From Alphaproteobacteria bacterium (GTDB taxonomy: Bacteria > Pseudomonadota > Alphaproteobacteria > Sphingomonadales > Sphingomonadaceae), in the NCBI GenBank assembly GCA_019232625.1, contig JAFANP010000031.1, positions 1-45,057 on the forward strand: a stretch of DNA of 45,057 nucleotides. The letters are read 5' to 3'. The first letter of the stretch is position 1. Each line of letters opens with the position of its first letter. The position numbers were made by a program, and so were the translations under genes. Below the pieces are notes generated by a model. It ran no database searches. It was not told the origin of the DNA and saw only the letters and a program-made list of their open reading frames with translations. This document shows, piece by piece, positions 34,146 through 42,992 of the stretch.

Positions 34146-35273
34146 ATGCGCACCCTCCTGCGGCGCCTCGGCACCGCCCTCCTCTTCCTCGCCGTCGCGC
34201 TCTGCTTCGCTCCGGCGCTCGTCCCGCCCTTCCTCGACCGGATCTATTATCGGGGGCCGCCGACCGGCCATTTCGACGGCAAGCGCTTCTTCAACCCCGA
34301 GGATCGGGCGCGTCCGGCTCCGGCGGCGAGCCCGGGCCGCTTCCTCAATCGCTGGGCCGGCGGCGAGGGCCGGGCGAAATGGCCCGGGCGCGTGCCCGTC
34401 CGCACCGCCGTCCCGCCCCGCAGGGTCCGCGGCGAGGCCATGCGGGTCACCTGGATCGGCCATTCGACCGTGCTCGTTCAGACCGCCGGGCTCAACATCC
34501 TCACCGATCCGATCTGGTCGGACCGCGCCTCGCCTTTCTCCTTCGTCGGCCCGCGCCGCGTCCGCCGGCCTGGCGTCCGCTTCGAGGACCTGCCGAAGAT
34601 CGACCTCGTCCTCGTCAGCCACAACCATTACGACCATATGGACCTCCCGACCCTCAAGCGCCTCTGGGACCGGGACAGGCCCACCATCGTCACCAGCCTC
34701 GGCAACGACACCATCCTCGCGAGGGCGGGGATCCCCGCGAAGGCGCTCGACTGGGGCGGCGCCGCGCCCCTGACCTGCGACTGGGTCGCGCCGCCCGGGA
34801 GCGAGGCGACGCTCCACGCCTCCCCCTGCGCCGCCGTCGTCGAGCGGGTCCACCATTGGGGCTCGCGCTGGGGCACCGACCGCAACCGCGCCTTGTGGTC
34901 CGGCTTCACCGTGCGGCTGCCGGGCGGCAACCTCTTCTTCGCCGGCGACACCGGCTTCGGCGACGGGAGCTGGGCGACCGAGGCGGCGCGCCACGGCCCC
35001 TATCGCCTCGCCATCCTGCCGATCGGCGCCTATCTGCCGCGCGACGTGATGAGCGGCAACCACATGGACCCCGACGAGGCGGTCGAGGTCTTCCGCCGCC
35101 TCGGCGCAAGCAGCGCGCTCGGCGTCCACTGGGGCACCTTCCAGCTCACCTTCGAGGCGATCGACGACCCGCCCCGCCGCCTCCGCTCGGCCCTGGCCCG
35201 CCGCGCCATCCCCCCGAACCGCTTCCTCGCCACCGAAGTTGGCCAAGCCTGGGACGTGCCGAGGGGACAGTAA
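34146..35273 (+). CDS. MBL-fold metallo-hydrolase (NAPE-PLD/UlaG-like)
   Basis: A 375-residue protein with an N-terminal membrane anchor (ALLFLAVALCFAPALVPPFL) then GHFDGKRFFNPED, a motif of membrane-anchored NAPE-phospholipase-D-like hydrolases. The metallo-beta-lactamase core has VTWIGHSTVLVQTAG and the zinc motif SHNHYDHMD (H159, H161, D163, H164). Later ligands lie in FFAGDTGFGD and ALGVHWGTF. The substrate is unknown. The last codons and the stop (GGA CAG TAA) come from the first arm of repeat cluster E, so the repeat defines the protein's C-terminus. Confidence 0.9.
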   Translation: MRTLLRRLGTALLFLAVALCFAPALVPPFLDRIYYRGPPTGHFDGKRFFNPEDRARPAPAASPGRFLNRWAGGEGRAKWPGRVPVRTAVPPRRVRGEAMRVTWIGHSTVLVQTAGLNILTDPIWSDRASPFSFVGPRRVRRPGVRFEDLPKIDLVLVSHNHYDHMDLPTLKRLWDRDRPTIVTSLGNDTILARAGIPAKALDWGGAAPLTCDWVAPPGSEATLHASPCAAVVERVHHWGSRWGTDRNRALWSGFTVRLPGGNLFFAGDTGFGDGSWATEAARHGPYRLAILPIGAYLPRDVMSGNHMDPDEAVEVFRRLGASSALGVHWGTFQLTFEAIDDPPRRLRSALARRAIPPNRFLATEVGQAWDVPRGQ

Positions 35274-35449
35274 CTATTTTCCCGCGCCGGCCTCGCCCAA
35301 TGGGAACAGTAACTATTTTCCCGCGCCGGCCTCGCCCAATGGGGACAGTAACTATTTTCCCGCGCCGGCCTCGCCGCTCCCCAGACGGCAGGGGAAAATA
35401 GTTACTGTCCCCATTCCCGCGCAGGCGGCGGAAAATAGTTACCGTCCCC
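35263..35449. repeat. Palindromic-element cluster E (five arms)
   Basis: Plus arms start at 35263, 35302 (variant GGGAACAGTAACTATTTTCC) and 35341, an exact 39-base period made of the left half plus CGCGCCGGCCTCGCCCAAT. Inverted arms lie at 35393-35412 and 35430-35449 (variant with ACCGTCCCC). Arms 35341 to 35412 form a complete 72-base element. The cluster separates two convergent genes and overlaps the stop codon of the metallo-hydrolase. Confidence 0.96.
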
Positions 35450-35468
35450 ATTCCCCAACCCTTCCCCT

Positions 35469-36371
35469 TCACGGCACCAGCAGCTTGAGGGCCCCGGCCC
35501 GCACCCGGTAGCGCAGCGGGGTGTCCATCGGCTGGGCCTCGCCGTCGGTGGCGACCATCAGTCGGGGGCGCGCCGAATCGATCTCCGCCGCCTGGATGCC
35601 GTCGACGGTGAGGAAGTCCGCCTGCTCGTCCGGCCGCCCGAGCAGCGCGCGAAGCGAGATGGCGACGAACTGCCACGCGCTTCTCGCCAGCGGCGCGTAG
35701 AGGCACAATTCGCCGCGGTCGATCCTCTCGCGCTTGCCCAGGCTGAGCAGCCCGGTCTCGTAGCGATTGTTGCCGACGAACAGCAGCGGCGTCTCGATCG
35801 CCCCTTCCCGCCCCGCGATGCGGATGGCGAGGCGGTGGTGACGGAAGCGCCACAAGGTCCTCAGCGCAGCGCTCGCCATGGCGACGCGCTTAGAGCGGCC
35901 GAGATGCTTCTGCTGCGCCTCCCGCTCGCGGACCAGCCGCGGATAGAGGCCGACCGCGCTGTTGTTGATGAACACCCGCCCGTTGACCTCGGCGACGTCG
36001 ACCTGCCGCGTCCGGCCGCCGGCGATGGCCGCCACCGCCTCGCCGAGGTCGAGCGGGATGCCGGCGTCGCGGGCGAAATGGTTGAGCGTCCCGAGCGGCA
36101 GGATTCCAAGCGCGACCTCGGTGCCCGCCACCGCCGCCGCCGCCGTTCCGATCGTCCCGTCGCCCCCGGCGGCGACGAGGGCGTCGACGCCGTGCGCCCT
36201 GGCCGCCTCGCCGCAATGGCGGTCGAGGTCGCCCGGCTCCACCGCCAATATCTCCGCGGCGATTCCCTTCGCCTCGAACAGGGTCTCGAGCTCGGCCGCC
36301 TTGCCCTCGGCGAACGAGCCTCCGCCCCGGTTGACGACGACCTTGATCTTTCTCGGCGGGTTCCGGCTCAC
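35469..36371 (-). CDS. Diacylglycerol/sphingosine kinase-like lipid kinase (YegS family)
   Basis: A 300-residue protein with the nucleotide-binding motif AAGGDGTIGTAAAAVAG (GGDGT at 69-73) and LGILPLGTLNHFARDAGIP, both diagnostic of DAGK_cat proteins. VFINNSAVGLYPRLVRERE and LLFVGNNRYETGLLSLG follow, then a C-terminal domain with VDGIQAAEIDSARPRLMVAT. It phosphorylates a membrane lipid such as diacylglycerol, or, given sphingomonad membranes, possibly a sphingoid base. GTG at 36371 is the start. Confidence 0.92.
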   Translation of the reverse strand: MSRNPPRKIKVVVNRGGGSFAEGKAAELETLFEAKGIAAEILAVEPGDLDRHCGEAARAHGVDALVAAGGDGTIGTAAAAVAGTEVALGILPLGTLNHFARDAGIPLDLGEAVAAIAGGRTRQVDVAEVNGRVFINNSAVGLYPRLVREREAQQKHLGRSKRVAMASAALRTLWRFRHHRLAIRIAGREGAIETPLLFVGNNRYETGLLSLGKRERIDRGELCLYAPLARSAWQFVAISLRALLGRPDEQADFLTVDGIQAAEIDSARPRLMVATDGEAQPMDTPLRYRVRAGALKLLVP

Positions 36372-36447
36372 CCGCGCCCGACGCGGGAGGCGCGGCGCTT
36401 GTTCCCCTCCCCGTCCAGCGGGTCGGACGCGGGGGCGGCCCGGCCGC

Positions 36448-37005
36448 TCACTTCGACTCGTCCGATCCGGGCGCGCAGTCGCCGACCCGACGGCCCGTCG
36501 CCTTCATGCCCATCGTCATGTTCACGCCGCGTGCCTCGGTCGTCATGCTCGCCGCATAATCGTAGCTGCGCGCGCTGAAGGTGCCGTTCATGGTCAGGGC
36601 GACCCGTGCGGTCTTGGCGTTGCCGCAGGTGATCGTCCCGCTCATCCGGCCGCCGCCCATGCTGAACTTGGAATAGTCGCAGTCCTTATTCTCCTCGCCG
36701 TTCATCTTGATCGGCTTGCGCGCTTCCTCGGGGGTGATGCACTCGCGCCGGGTCTCCTTCTGCCCGCGCATCGCGGCGATGGCCGCCGGCGGAAGGCCGC
36801 TGCCGCTGACGTCGGTCGTCTCGAACGCCACCTCCCATTCGCCCGGGTCGATCTGGGCCGCCCCCGCCGCCCCCGCCGACGCCGCCGGCGCGCCGCCGCT
36901 CTGCCTGGCGGCGGCGGCGTTGCCGCCCGCGCCGCCGTCGCCCGATTTGCCGCAGCCCGCCAGCATGACGAGGCCGAGCGCCGCCGTGAACCTTGAAACC
37001 CGCAT
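36448..37005 (-). CDS. DUF3617 lipoprotein (copy 1)
   Basis: A 185-residue lipoprotein. The signal peptide ends in a lipobox (GLVMLAGCGKSG). An Ala/Gly-rich linker precedes the DUF3617 domain, which begins IDPGEWEVAFETTDVSGSGL and continues through RRECITPEEARKPI and CDYSKFSMGGGRMSGTITCG to a final DCAPG. The conserved Cys pairs fit a periplasmic disulfide fold. It has the same length as the gene at 38179-38736 and lies on the other side of the class V aminotransferase. Function is unknown. Confidence 0.9.
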   Translation of the reverse strand: MRVSRFTAALGLVMLAGCGKSGDGGAGGNAAAARQSGGAPAASAGAAGAAQIDPGEWEVAFETTDVSGSGLPPAAIAAMRGQKETRRECITPEEARKPIKMNGEENKDCDYSKFSMGGGRMSGTITCGNAKTARVALTMNGTFSARSYDYAASMTTEARGVNMTMGMKATGRRVGDCAPGSDESK

Positions 37006-37036
37006 CGATCGTCTCCCCCTTCGGTTTGTCCCAGCC

Positions 37037-38179
37037 TTAGCCGCCCTGCAGCGCCGAGGCGAGATGGCGGATCAGCCGCTCCGCGTCGCCCTCGTGATTG
37101 TAGAGATGGGCGGTGATCCGCATTCGGTCGCCGCGGAGGCTGACATGGACGCCTTGCGCGGCGAGCCTCGCCTCGATCCCCTCCGGCGGGCCGCCCTCGA
37201 AGCCGACCGACAGGTAATGGGGGGCGCGGCCCGAGGCCGCGCGCACCGCCACCGCCGCCAGCCTCGCCTCCAGCGCGGCGTTGAACGCGTCGAGCGTCTC
37301 GCGGATATTCTCGACGCCCCAGTCGAGTAGCTGGGCGATGGCGGCGCCCGCGACGGGAAGAAGGGCGAAGTTCGAGCGCTCGCCCATGTCGAAGCGGCGG
37401 GCGTTGGGCTCCAGCGCCTCCCCGTAGGCGGCGAGGCTTCGAAAATCCTCGGCGCCCTTGCGGGTCACCCAGCCCTCCTCGATCGGCACCCCCTGCTGGT
37501 GGCGCGGCGCGACGTAGAGGAAGCCGACGGAATAAGGCCCCATCATCCACTTGTACGAAGCGGCGACGAGATAGTCGGGGTCGACCGCCTGGAGGTCGAG
37601 CGGCAGGGCGCCGATCGACTGGGTCGTGTCGAGGACGAGGATGGCGCCCACCGAGCGGCAGCGCCGCGCCAGCGCCTCGACGTCGATCCTCGTGCCGCAG
37701 ACCCAGTGGACGTGCGGCGCGCAGACCAGGGCGGTGGCGCCGTCGATCGCCTCCAGGATCGCCGCCGTCCAGTCGCCCTCCGCCGGCCGCGCCACCGTCA
37801 CAAGCCGCGCCTCCTCGCGCGCCGCCAGGGCGCGGCAGGCATAGATGGTGGACGGGAAGTCCTCGGCCAGGGTCACCACCGTCTGGCCGGCGGCGACGCG
37901 CGCGTTTCGAAGCGCGGTGGCGAGCCCGTAGCTCACCGACGGGATGATCGCCACGTCCTCGGCGGCGGCGCCGATCAGCCGTGCGGCGAGCCCCCTCACC
38001 CGCTCGGACTCGTCGAACCAATGCTCGGCCTTGAGCTCCCACGGATGGGCCTTGCGCATCAGCCCCTCGCGCCCCGCCTCGCCGGCCGCGACGAGCAGCG
38101 GCGACATCTTGGCGCAGTCGAAATAGGCGACCTCCTCGGGGATGTCGAAGAGGTGCCTCTGGCACGGGATGAGCGTCAT
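37037..38179 (-). CDS. Class V aminotransferase-fold PLP enzyme
   Basis: A 380-residue enzyme. The PLP lysine is K210 in LVAASYKWMMGPYSVGFLY, and the pyridine-nitrogen Asp is D184 in ILVLDTTQSIGALPLDL. Also present are VSYGLATALRN and the active-site His of CAPHVHWVCG. The family includes cysteine desulfurase, kynureninase and isopenicillin-N-epimerase types; which one applies is not clear. The ATG at 38179 overlaps the stop of the upstream DUF3617 gene, so it is translationally coupled to it. Confidence 0.9.
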   Translation of the reverse strand: MTLIPCQRHLFDIPEEVAYFDCAKMSPLLVAAGEAGREGLMRKAHPWELKAEHWFDESERVRGLAARLIGAAAEDVAIIPSVSYGLATALRNARVAAGQTVVTLAEDFPSTIYACRALAAREEARLVTVARPAEGDWTAAILEAIDGATALVCAPHVHWVCGTRIDVEALARRCRSVGAILVLDTTQSIGALPLDLQAVDPDYLVAASYKWMMGPYSVGFLYVAPRHQQGVPIEEGWVTRKGAEDFRSLAAYGEALEPNARRFDMGERSNFALLPVAGAAIAQLLDWGVENIRETLDAFNAALEARLAAVAVRAASGRAPHYLSVGFEGGPPEGIEARLAAQGVHVSLRGDRMRITAHLYNHEGDAERLIRHLASALQGG

Positions 38180-38736
38180 CAGCCTCCCGCTTTGGCCTTG
38201 CCGCCCGCCGGCGCCGCGCCCGCCGGCGCCGCGACGGGCTCGCAGGCGCCCGGAGTCACCTTGCCCTTTACCTTGCGGCTCATCACGAAATCGCCTGGGC
38301 CGGGCAGGTAGCTGGCCTCGTCGACCGTGACGTCGAAGCTGTCGGCGTCGAAGCTGCCCGTCACCGTCATGTTGATCTGCCCCTTCAGCTCGGGACGGGT
38401 GCAGGTCATCGAGGCGTTGATCATGCCGCCGCGGAAATAGCTGTTCGCATAGGTGCATTGATAGCCCGCGCCGGCGAACAGGCCGGGGGAGGGCTTGCTG
38501 CGCTCATTGGCGGCGACGCAGCCCCGGGCCTCCTCCTTGTCCCCGGGCTTCGCCTTGAGGGCGGGCGTGGTCTGGTCGGCGGAGCGGAAGCTCTTCACCT
38601 CGAAATCGGTCTTCCAGCTGCCGGCCGGAAGCGTGTCCGGAGTCTCGGCGGCGGCCGCCTTGTTCTCCCCCTCCCCGCCCGAACAGGCCGCGGCGGCCAG
38701 GCACAGAGGCACGACCCACAAGTTGCGCATATCCAT
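38179..38736 (-). CDS. DUF3617 lipoprotein (copy 2)
   Basis: A 185-residue lipoprotein. The lipobox is in [15 protein letters not shown]. The domain reads [15 protein letters not shown], then [36 protein letters not shown] and a final GACEPV, the same Cys layout as copy 1 but with low identity. A Pro/Ala/Gly tail ends the protein. It is the first gene of a coupled pair with the class V aminotransferase. Confidence 0.88.
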   Translation of the reverse strand: MDMRNLWVVPLCLAAAACSGGEGENKAAAAETPDTLPAGSWKTDFEVKSFRSADQTTPALKAKPGDKEEARGCVAANERSKPSPGLFAGAGYQCTYANSYFRGGMINASMTCTRPELKGQINMTVTGSFDADSFDVTVDEASYLPGPGDFVMSRKVKGKVTPGACEPVAAPAGAAPAGGKAKAGG

Positions 38737-38794
38737 CTCCCCCCGATCTTTCTGTTATCCGCGCAAGCTAGCGCGGAGGCGCCGCAATAGCCAT

Positions 38795-41008
38795 ATGCAC
38801 GCCATGGCTATCGCGATCAGGACCGGCCTCGAAGAGCCGGATACGGGGCAGGCTTTCGTTCCCCATCGCCCGCAGCGCCCGGCAAAGGCCGAGGGCGGCC
38901 GCAGGTTCAAGATCGTCTCCGACTATGAGCCCGCGGGGGACCAGCCGGCGGCGATCGCCGAGCTCACCGACTCCGCGCGCGACGGAGAGCAGACCCAGGT
39001 GCTGCTCGGAGTCACCGGCTCGGGCAAGACCTTCACCATGGCGAAGGTGATCGAGGCGCTGCAGCGCCCGGCGCTCGTCCTCGCGCCCAACAAGATCCTC
39101 GCCGCCCAGCTCTACGGCGAGTTCAAGAGCTTCTTCCCCGACAACGCGGTCGAATATTTCGTCAGCTATTACGATTACTACCAGCCCGAGGCCTACGTCC
39201 CCCGCTCGGACACCTACATCGAGAAGGAAAGCTCGGTGAACGAGGCGATCGACCGGATGCGTCACTCGGCGACCCGCTCGCTGCTCGAGCGCGACGACGT
39301 CGTCATCGTCGCGTCCGTCTCCTGCCTCTACGGCATCGGCTCGGTCGAGACCTATTCGGCGATGACCTTCAGCCTCAAGAAGGGCGACACCGTCGACCAG
39401 CGCGAGATCATCCGCAAGCTCGTCGCCCTCCAGTACAAGCGCAACGACCAGGCCTTCGCCCGCGGCAACTTCCGCGTTCGAGGCGACAATCTCGAAGTCT
39501 TTCCCTCGCATTACGAGGACATGGCCTGGCGGATCAATTTCTTCGGCGACGACATAGAGGAGATTGTCGAGTTCGACCCGCTCACCGGCAAGAAGATCGC
39601 CGCGCTCGACTACGTCAAGGTCTACGCGAACAGCCACTACGTCACGCCGGGGCCGACCCTGAAGCAGGCGATGGAGGCGATCCGCCACGAGCTGTCCGAG
39701 CGCCTCAAGGAGCTTCACGCCGAGGGCAAGCTGCTCGAGGCGCAGCGGCTCGAGCAGCGCACCAATTTCGACCTCGAGATGATCGCCGCGACCGGCTCGT
39801 GCGCCGGAATCGAGAACTACTCCCGCTTCCTCACCGGGCGCCTTCCCGGCGAGCCGCCGCCGACCCTGTTCGAATATCTGCCCGAGAACGCCCTCCTCTT
39901 CGTGGACGAGAGCCACCAGACCGTGCCGCAGATCGGCGCGATGGCGCGCGGCGACCACCGCCGCAAGATCACGCTTGCCGAATATGGCTTCCGCCTCCCC
40001 TCCTGCATCGACAACCGGCCCCTGCGTTTCAACGAATGGGACGCGATGCGCCCGCAGACGGTCGCCGTGTCGGCGACGCCCGGCCCCTGGGAGCTGGAGC
40101 AGACCGGCGGCGTCTTCGCCGAGCAGGTCATCCGCCCGACCGGGCTCATCGACCCGCCGGTCGAGATCAAGCCGGTCGAGGACCAGGTCGACGATCTCAT
40201 CAACGAGGCGCGGATCACCGCCCGCAAGGGGTACCGCACGCTCGTCACCACCCTCACCAAGCGGATGGCGGAAGACCTGACCGAGTTCATGCACGAGGCC
40301 GGCCTCAAGGTCCGCTACATGCACTCGGACGTCGAGACGCTGGAGCGCATCGAGCTGATCCGCGACCTGAGGCTCGGCGTCTACGACGTCCTCGTCGGCA
40401 TCAACCTGCTGCGCGAAGGCCTCGACATCCCCGAATGCGGCCTGGTCGCCATCCTCGACGCCGACAAGGAGGGCTTCCTTCGCTCCGAGACCAGCCTCAT
40501 CCAGACGATCGGCCGCGCCGCCCGCAACGTGGAAGGCCGGGTCATCCTCTACGCGGACCGCATCACCGGCTCGATGGAGCGCGCGCTCAACGAGACCGGC
40601 CGCCGCCGCGACAAGCAGGTCGCCTACAACGAGGCGCACGGCATCACGCCGACGACGATCAAGCGCAACATCCAGAACATCCTCGCCGACGTCAGCCAGC
40701 GCGACGGGGTCGTCGTTGAGACCGGCGACGAGGACCGTCCCCACCTCGTCGGCCACAACCTCAAGGCCTATATCGCCGACCTCGAGCAGCGCATGCGCAA
40801 GGCCGCCGCCGACCTCGAGTTCGAGGAGGCCGGGCGCCTGCGCGACGAGATCCGCCGCCTCGAGGCCGACGAGCTCGGCATCCCCGACCACGAGAAGAGA
40901 GCCCCGCTCCTGGGCAACTCGACGGAAGGCAAGCCCGGCACCCGAAAGACCCGCTTCGGCAAGCAACAGGCGATCCGCCTCGGCAAGAGGATGGGCGGGC
41001 GGCGCTGA
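38795..41008 (+). CDS. uvrB: Excinuclease ABC subunit B
   Basis: A 737-residue DNA-repair helicase. Walker A is GVTGSGKT (72-79), followed by the beta-hairpin region [20 protein letters not shown]. Walker B is [15 protein letters not shown]. Motifs IV-VI include [35 protein letters not shown] and [15 protein letters not shown]-terminal UVR motif ([20 protein letters not shown]) contacts UvrC, and a basic tail of about 50 residues is typical of alphaproteobacterial versions. ATG 38795 (MHAMAI) and ATG 38804 are both possible starts. No LexA-type GTTC/GAAC repeat was seen upstream. Confidence 0.97.
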   Translation: MHAMAIAIRTGLEEPDTGQAFVPHRPQRPAKAEGGRRFKIVSDYEPAGDQPAAIAELTDSARDGEQTQVLLGVTGSGKTFTMAKVIEALQRPALVLAPNKILAAQLYGEFKSFFPDNAVEYFVSYYDYYQPEAYVPRSDTYIEKESSVNEAIDRMRHSATRSLLERDDVVIVASVSCLYGIGSVETYSAMTFSLKKGDTVDQREIIRKLVALQYKRNDQAFARGNFRVRGDNLEVFPSHYEDMAWRINFFGDDIEEIVEFDPLTGKKIAALDYVKVYANSHYVTPGPTLKQAMEAIRHELSERLKELHAEGKLLEAQRLEQRTNFDLEMIAATGSCAGIENYSRFLTGRLPGEPPPTLFEYLPENALLFVDESHQTVPQIGAMARGDHRRKITLAEYGFRLPSCIDNRPLRFNEWDAMRPQTVAVSATPGPWELEQTGGVFAEQVIRPTGLIDPPVEIKPVEDQVDDLINEARITARKGYRTLVTTLTKRMAEDLTEFMHEAGLKVRYMHSDVETLERIELIRDLRLGVYDVLVGINLLREGLDIPECGLVAILDADKEGFLRSETSLIQTIGRAARNVEGRVILYADRITGSMERALNETGRRRDKQVAYNEAHGITPTTIKRNIQNILADVSQRDGVVVETGDEDRPHLVGHNLKAYIADLEQRMRKAAADLEFEEAGRLRDEIRRLEADELGIPDHEKRAPLLGNSTEGKPGTRKTRFGKQQAIRLGKRMGGRR

Positions 41009-41105
41009 ACGAAAACCGATAATCGGGAGCTGTTTTTAGTTGATTTTAGCTCATTCCGCTGCTCAACCGCGCAGGTTCCGCGGGAGACAGTTCGAGGGTG
41101 GAGGA

Positions 41106-41341
41106 ATGACCGAGCCCCGTTACCATATCAACCTCTTCTGGTCCGACGAGGACGCTTGCTGGATCGCGGACATTCCAGATCTTCGCTATTGCACGTCGCA
41201 CGGCGATACGCCGCGGAGGCATTGGATAATGTGCGCGACGCCATGCAGGGCTGGCTGGCCGTCGCGCGGGACCAGGGTCTTCCGATCCCCGAGGCGCGGT
41301 ACACCGCCGCCAAGCCTGATGACCGCGCTGCAGCCGCCTGA
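41106..41341 (+). pseudogene. HicB-family antitoxin, disrupted by a one-base frameshift
   Basis: The frame starts MTEPRYHINLFWSDEDACWI and continues to HGDTP at about 41213, closely matching the intact HicB at 43247-43477. It then shifts: AEALDNVRDAMQGWLAVARD and PIPEARYTAAKPDDRAAAA continue in another frame. Restoring one base between the P and E codons yields a full-length HicB of 78 residues. GGAGG stands 5 bases before the ATG. No hicA gene lies upstream, so it was an orphan or lost its partner. A sequencing error cannot be excluded. Confidence 0.8.
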
Positions 41342-41363
41342 CCGGCAGGAGAACCCCTTCCGC

Positions 41364-41400
41364 CGCCGCCTGATTCCGCCGCTTGCGGAAGAGGAGTGCG
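41364..41400. repeat. 37-bp direct repeat, left copy, before higB
   Basis: CGCCGCCTGATTCCGCCGCT followed by TGCGGAAGAGGAGTGCG. It contains the hairpin TTCCGC-CGCTT-GCGGAA (41374-41390). It matches the copy at 41971-42007 in 34 of 37 positions and ends 3 bases before the higB start, so it also supplies higB's ribosome-binding site (GGAAGAGGAG). Confidence 0.9.
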
Positions 41401-41403
41401 TCC

Positions 41404-41691
41404 GTGATCCGCGACTTCAAAGACCCAGAAACCGGGCGCATCTTCCGCGGCGAGCGCAGCCGCAAGCTCCCGCCCGATATTCAGAACGTCGCCCGCCGCA
41501 AGCTGCGTCAGATCAACCGTGCCCAAAAGCCCGACGACCTTCGTGTGCCGCGTGGCAACCGGCTGGAAGAGTTGAAGGGCTTGCGCAAAGGGACATATAG
41601 TATCCGCATCAACGACCAGTGGCGCATCTGCTTCCGCTGGGTCGAGGGAGACGCGCTCGATGTCCGGATCGAGGACTACCATCGCGGATGA
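41404..41691 (+). CDS. higB: HigB-family (RelE/ParE superfamily) toxin
   Basis: A 95-residue protein. VIRDFKDPETGRIFRGE at the start and LEELKGLRKGTYSIRINDQWRICFRW in the C-terminal half match HigB-type mRNA interferases, which cut mRNA in the ribosome; length fits the family. The C-terminus DVRIEDYHRG is the usual end. The GTG at 41404 has GGAAGAGGAG 5 to 13 bases upstream. The antitoxin gene starts 32 bases before this gene ends, the toxin-first order characteristic of higBA. Confidence 0.9.
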   Translation: MIRDFKDPETGRIFRGERSRKLPPDIQNVARRKLRQINRAQKPDDLRVPRGNRLEELKGLRKGTYSIRINDQWRICFRWVEGDALDVRIEDYHRG

Positions 41692-41980
41692 GGACCGGCT
41701 GGACAACGTCCATCCGGGGGACATCCTGCGTGAAGATTTTCTGATCGGCTCCGACATTCCGGTTGCGGAAGTCGCGCAAGGCACGGGGATCGCTTCCGCG
41801 CGCCTTAGCGCAATTCTCGCCGGGGCGGAGCCGGTCGATGCCGACGTCGACCTAAGGCTCGCCCGCTACTTCCGAATGTCGGAAGGCTTTTTCCTGGGTC
41901 TTCAGAACGATTTCGACCTTGAGGAAGTCCGCCGCGGGCGCGGTAGCGAACTCGATCGCATCGTCCCCCGCGCCGCCTGA
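41660..41980 (+). CDS. higA: HigA-family antitoxin (XRE helix-turn-helix)
   Basis: A 106-residue protein. The helix-turn-helix region is HPGDILREDFLIGSDIPVAE, then VAQGTGIASARLSAILAGAE, followed by DLRLARYFRMSEGFFLGLQND. This matches HigA/VapI-type antitoxins, which bind the toxin and the operon's own promoter. It starts inside higB. Its stop codon lies within the right-hand 37-bp direct repeat. Confidence 0.9.
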   Translation: MSGSRTTIADEDRLDNVHPGDILREDFLIGSDIPVAEVAQGTGIASARLSAILAGAEPVDADVDLRLARYFRMSEGFFLGLQNDFDLEEVRRGRGSELDRIVPRAA

Positions 41981-42007
41981 TTCCGCCGCTCGCGGAAGAG
42001 ATGTGCG
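41971..42007. repeat. 37-bp direct repeat, right copy, at the end of higA
   Basis: CGCCGCCTGATTCCGCCGCT followed by CGCGGAAGAGATGTGCG. It includes the higA stop TGA at 41978-41980 and the same TTCCGC-N5-GCGGAA hairpin as the left copy, so the higBA pair is bracketed by the two. Confidence 0.9.
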
Positions 42008-42055
42008 GGGCGCGGCCGTACTTTCCGGTCAAGTCCCGTGGCTTCGCGTCGCGGT

Positions 42056-42076
42056 CCGGGGCATTCAACGCCCCGG
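42056..42076 (+). terminator. CCGGGGC-N7-GCCCCGG hairpin
   Basis: A perfect 7-bp stem (42056-42062 with 42070-42076) and a 7-base loop. It lies between higA and the membrane-protein gene and has no T tract, so it may be a protein site or weak terminator. Confidence 0.35.
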
Positions 42077-42147
42077 ATAGAGGGCGGCGCGGCAAAGGGC
42101 GCCCGCCCGTGGCGGCGCTGCCGCCATGCTTGGGGAAGGGAAAATCG

Positions 42148-42924
42148 ATGGCAACTCTGGCGACGCAGGTCGCGCCGCGCCGCGCGACCGCGGAAGAGCG
42201 CTTCTTCATGACCTCGGCGGTGGCGATGGCGGTCGTCATCGTCGCGGGCTTCTCGCTCAACGCGATCATGGGCCGCTCGACGATCCACTCGCCGGTCTCG
42301 GTCCACGTCCACGGGCTTCTCTTCATGGGCTTCCTCGCGCTCTACGTGACCCAGAACGCCCTCGTCGCCACCGGGAACGTCGCCGTCCACAAGCGGCTCG
42401 GCTGGCTTTCGGCCGGCCTCGTCCCGGCGATGATCGTTGCGGCGCTCTACGTGATCGTCGCCATGGTGCGGCGCGGCGCCGTGCCCTTCTTCTTCACGCC
42501 GGTCTACTTCCTCGTCATGGACACGATGATCCTGGCGAGCTTCGTCGCGCTCGTCGTCGCGGCGATCCGGATGCGCCGCCGCAACGACTGGCACCGGCGG
42601 CTGATGTTCTGCGGCATGGCGGCCTTCACCGGCAATGGCCTCGGCCGCCTGCTGCCGATGCCGCTCCTCATCCCCTATGCCGGCGAGGCCGCCGTCGCCG
42701 CCTCCCTCGTCTTCCCGATCTGGGGCCTGCTCTCCGACCGCCGGCGCACGGGCAGGGTCCATCCGGCCTGGCTCTACGGTCTCGCCGTCGTCGTCGGCGG
42801 CCAGCTCGTCGCCGAGACGTTCGTTCGCACTCCGGTCGCCCTCTCCCTCTACGACTGGGTCGCCGCCGGCTCCCCCGGCGCCCACGTCTCCCCCACCGCC
42901 TACCCCGCCCTGCCGCCGGCGTGA
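42148..42924 (+). CDS. Polytopic membrane protein, unknown
   Basis: A 258-residue protein with about seven hydrophobic helices: SAVAMAVVIVAGFSLNAIMG, HGLLFMGFLALYVTQNALVA, WLSAGLVPAMIVAALYVIVA, FFTPVYFLVMDTMILASFVA and others. Several His lie at helix ends (HSPVSVHVHGLLF, AVHKRLGWL, DWHRRLMF), which might bind heme or metal. No named family was assigned. The ATG at 42148 has GGGAAGGG about 7 bases upstream. It separates the higBA and hicAB toxin-antitoxin pairs. Confidence 0.75.
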   Translation: MATLATQVAPRRATAEERFFMTSAVAMAVVIVAGFSLNAIMGRSTIHSPVSVHVHGLLFMGFLALYVTQNALVATGNVAVHKRLGWLSAGLVPAMIVAALYVIVAMVRRGAVPFFFTPVYFLVMDTMILASFVALVVAAIRMRRRNDWHRRLMFCGMAAFTGNGLGRLLPMPLLIPYAGEAAVAASLVFPIWGLLSDRRRTGRVHPAWLYGLAVVVGGQLVAETFVRTPVALSLYDWVAAGSPGAHVSPTAYPALPPA

Positions 42925-42934
42925 GCCGGAGACG

Positions 42935-42962
42935 TTGACATTTCCGTGGTTTCTCATAGCGT
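42935..42962 (+). promoter_or_regulatory. Putative hicAB promoter
   Basis: A consensus TTGACA (42935-42940) is followed after 16 bases by TAGCGT (42957-42962), 31 bases before the hicA start. The -10 match is poor. A TCTCA/TGAGA pair around 42952-42978 could be a weak operator. Confidence 0.4.
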
Positions 42963-42992
42963 CTTTGGCTGGTTTGAGACGAATCCGCCACC

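Noticed and set aside
41374-41390. HigA operator at the TTCCGC-N5-GCGGAA hairpin
   Set aside because: The same hairpin also lies at the 3' end of higA, where an operator makes little sense; a repeat explanation fits better, though a dual role remains possible.
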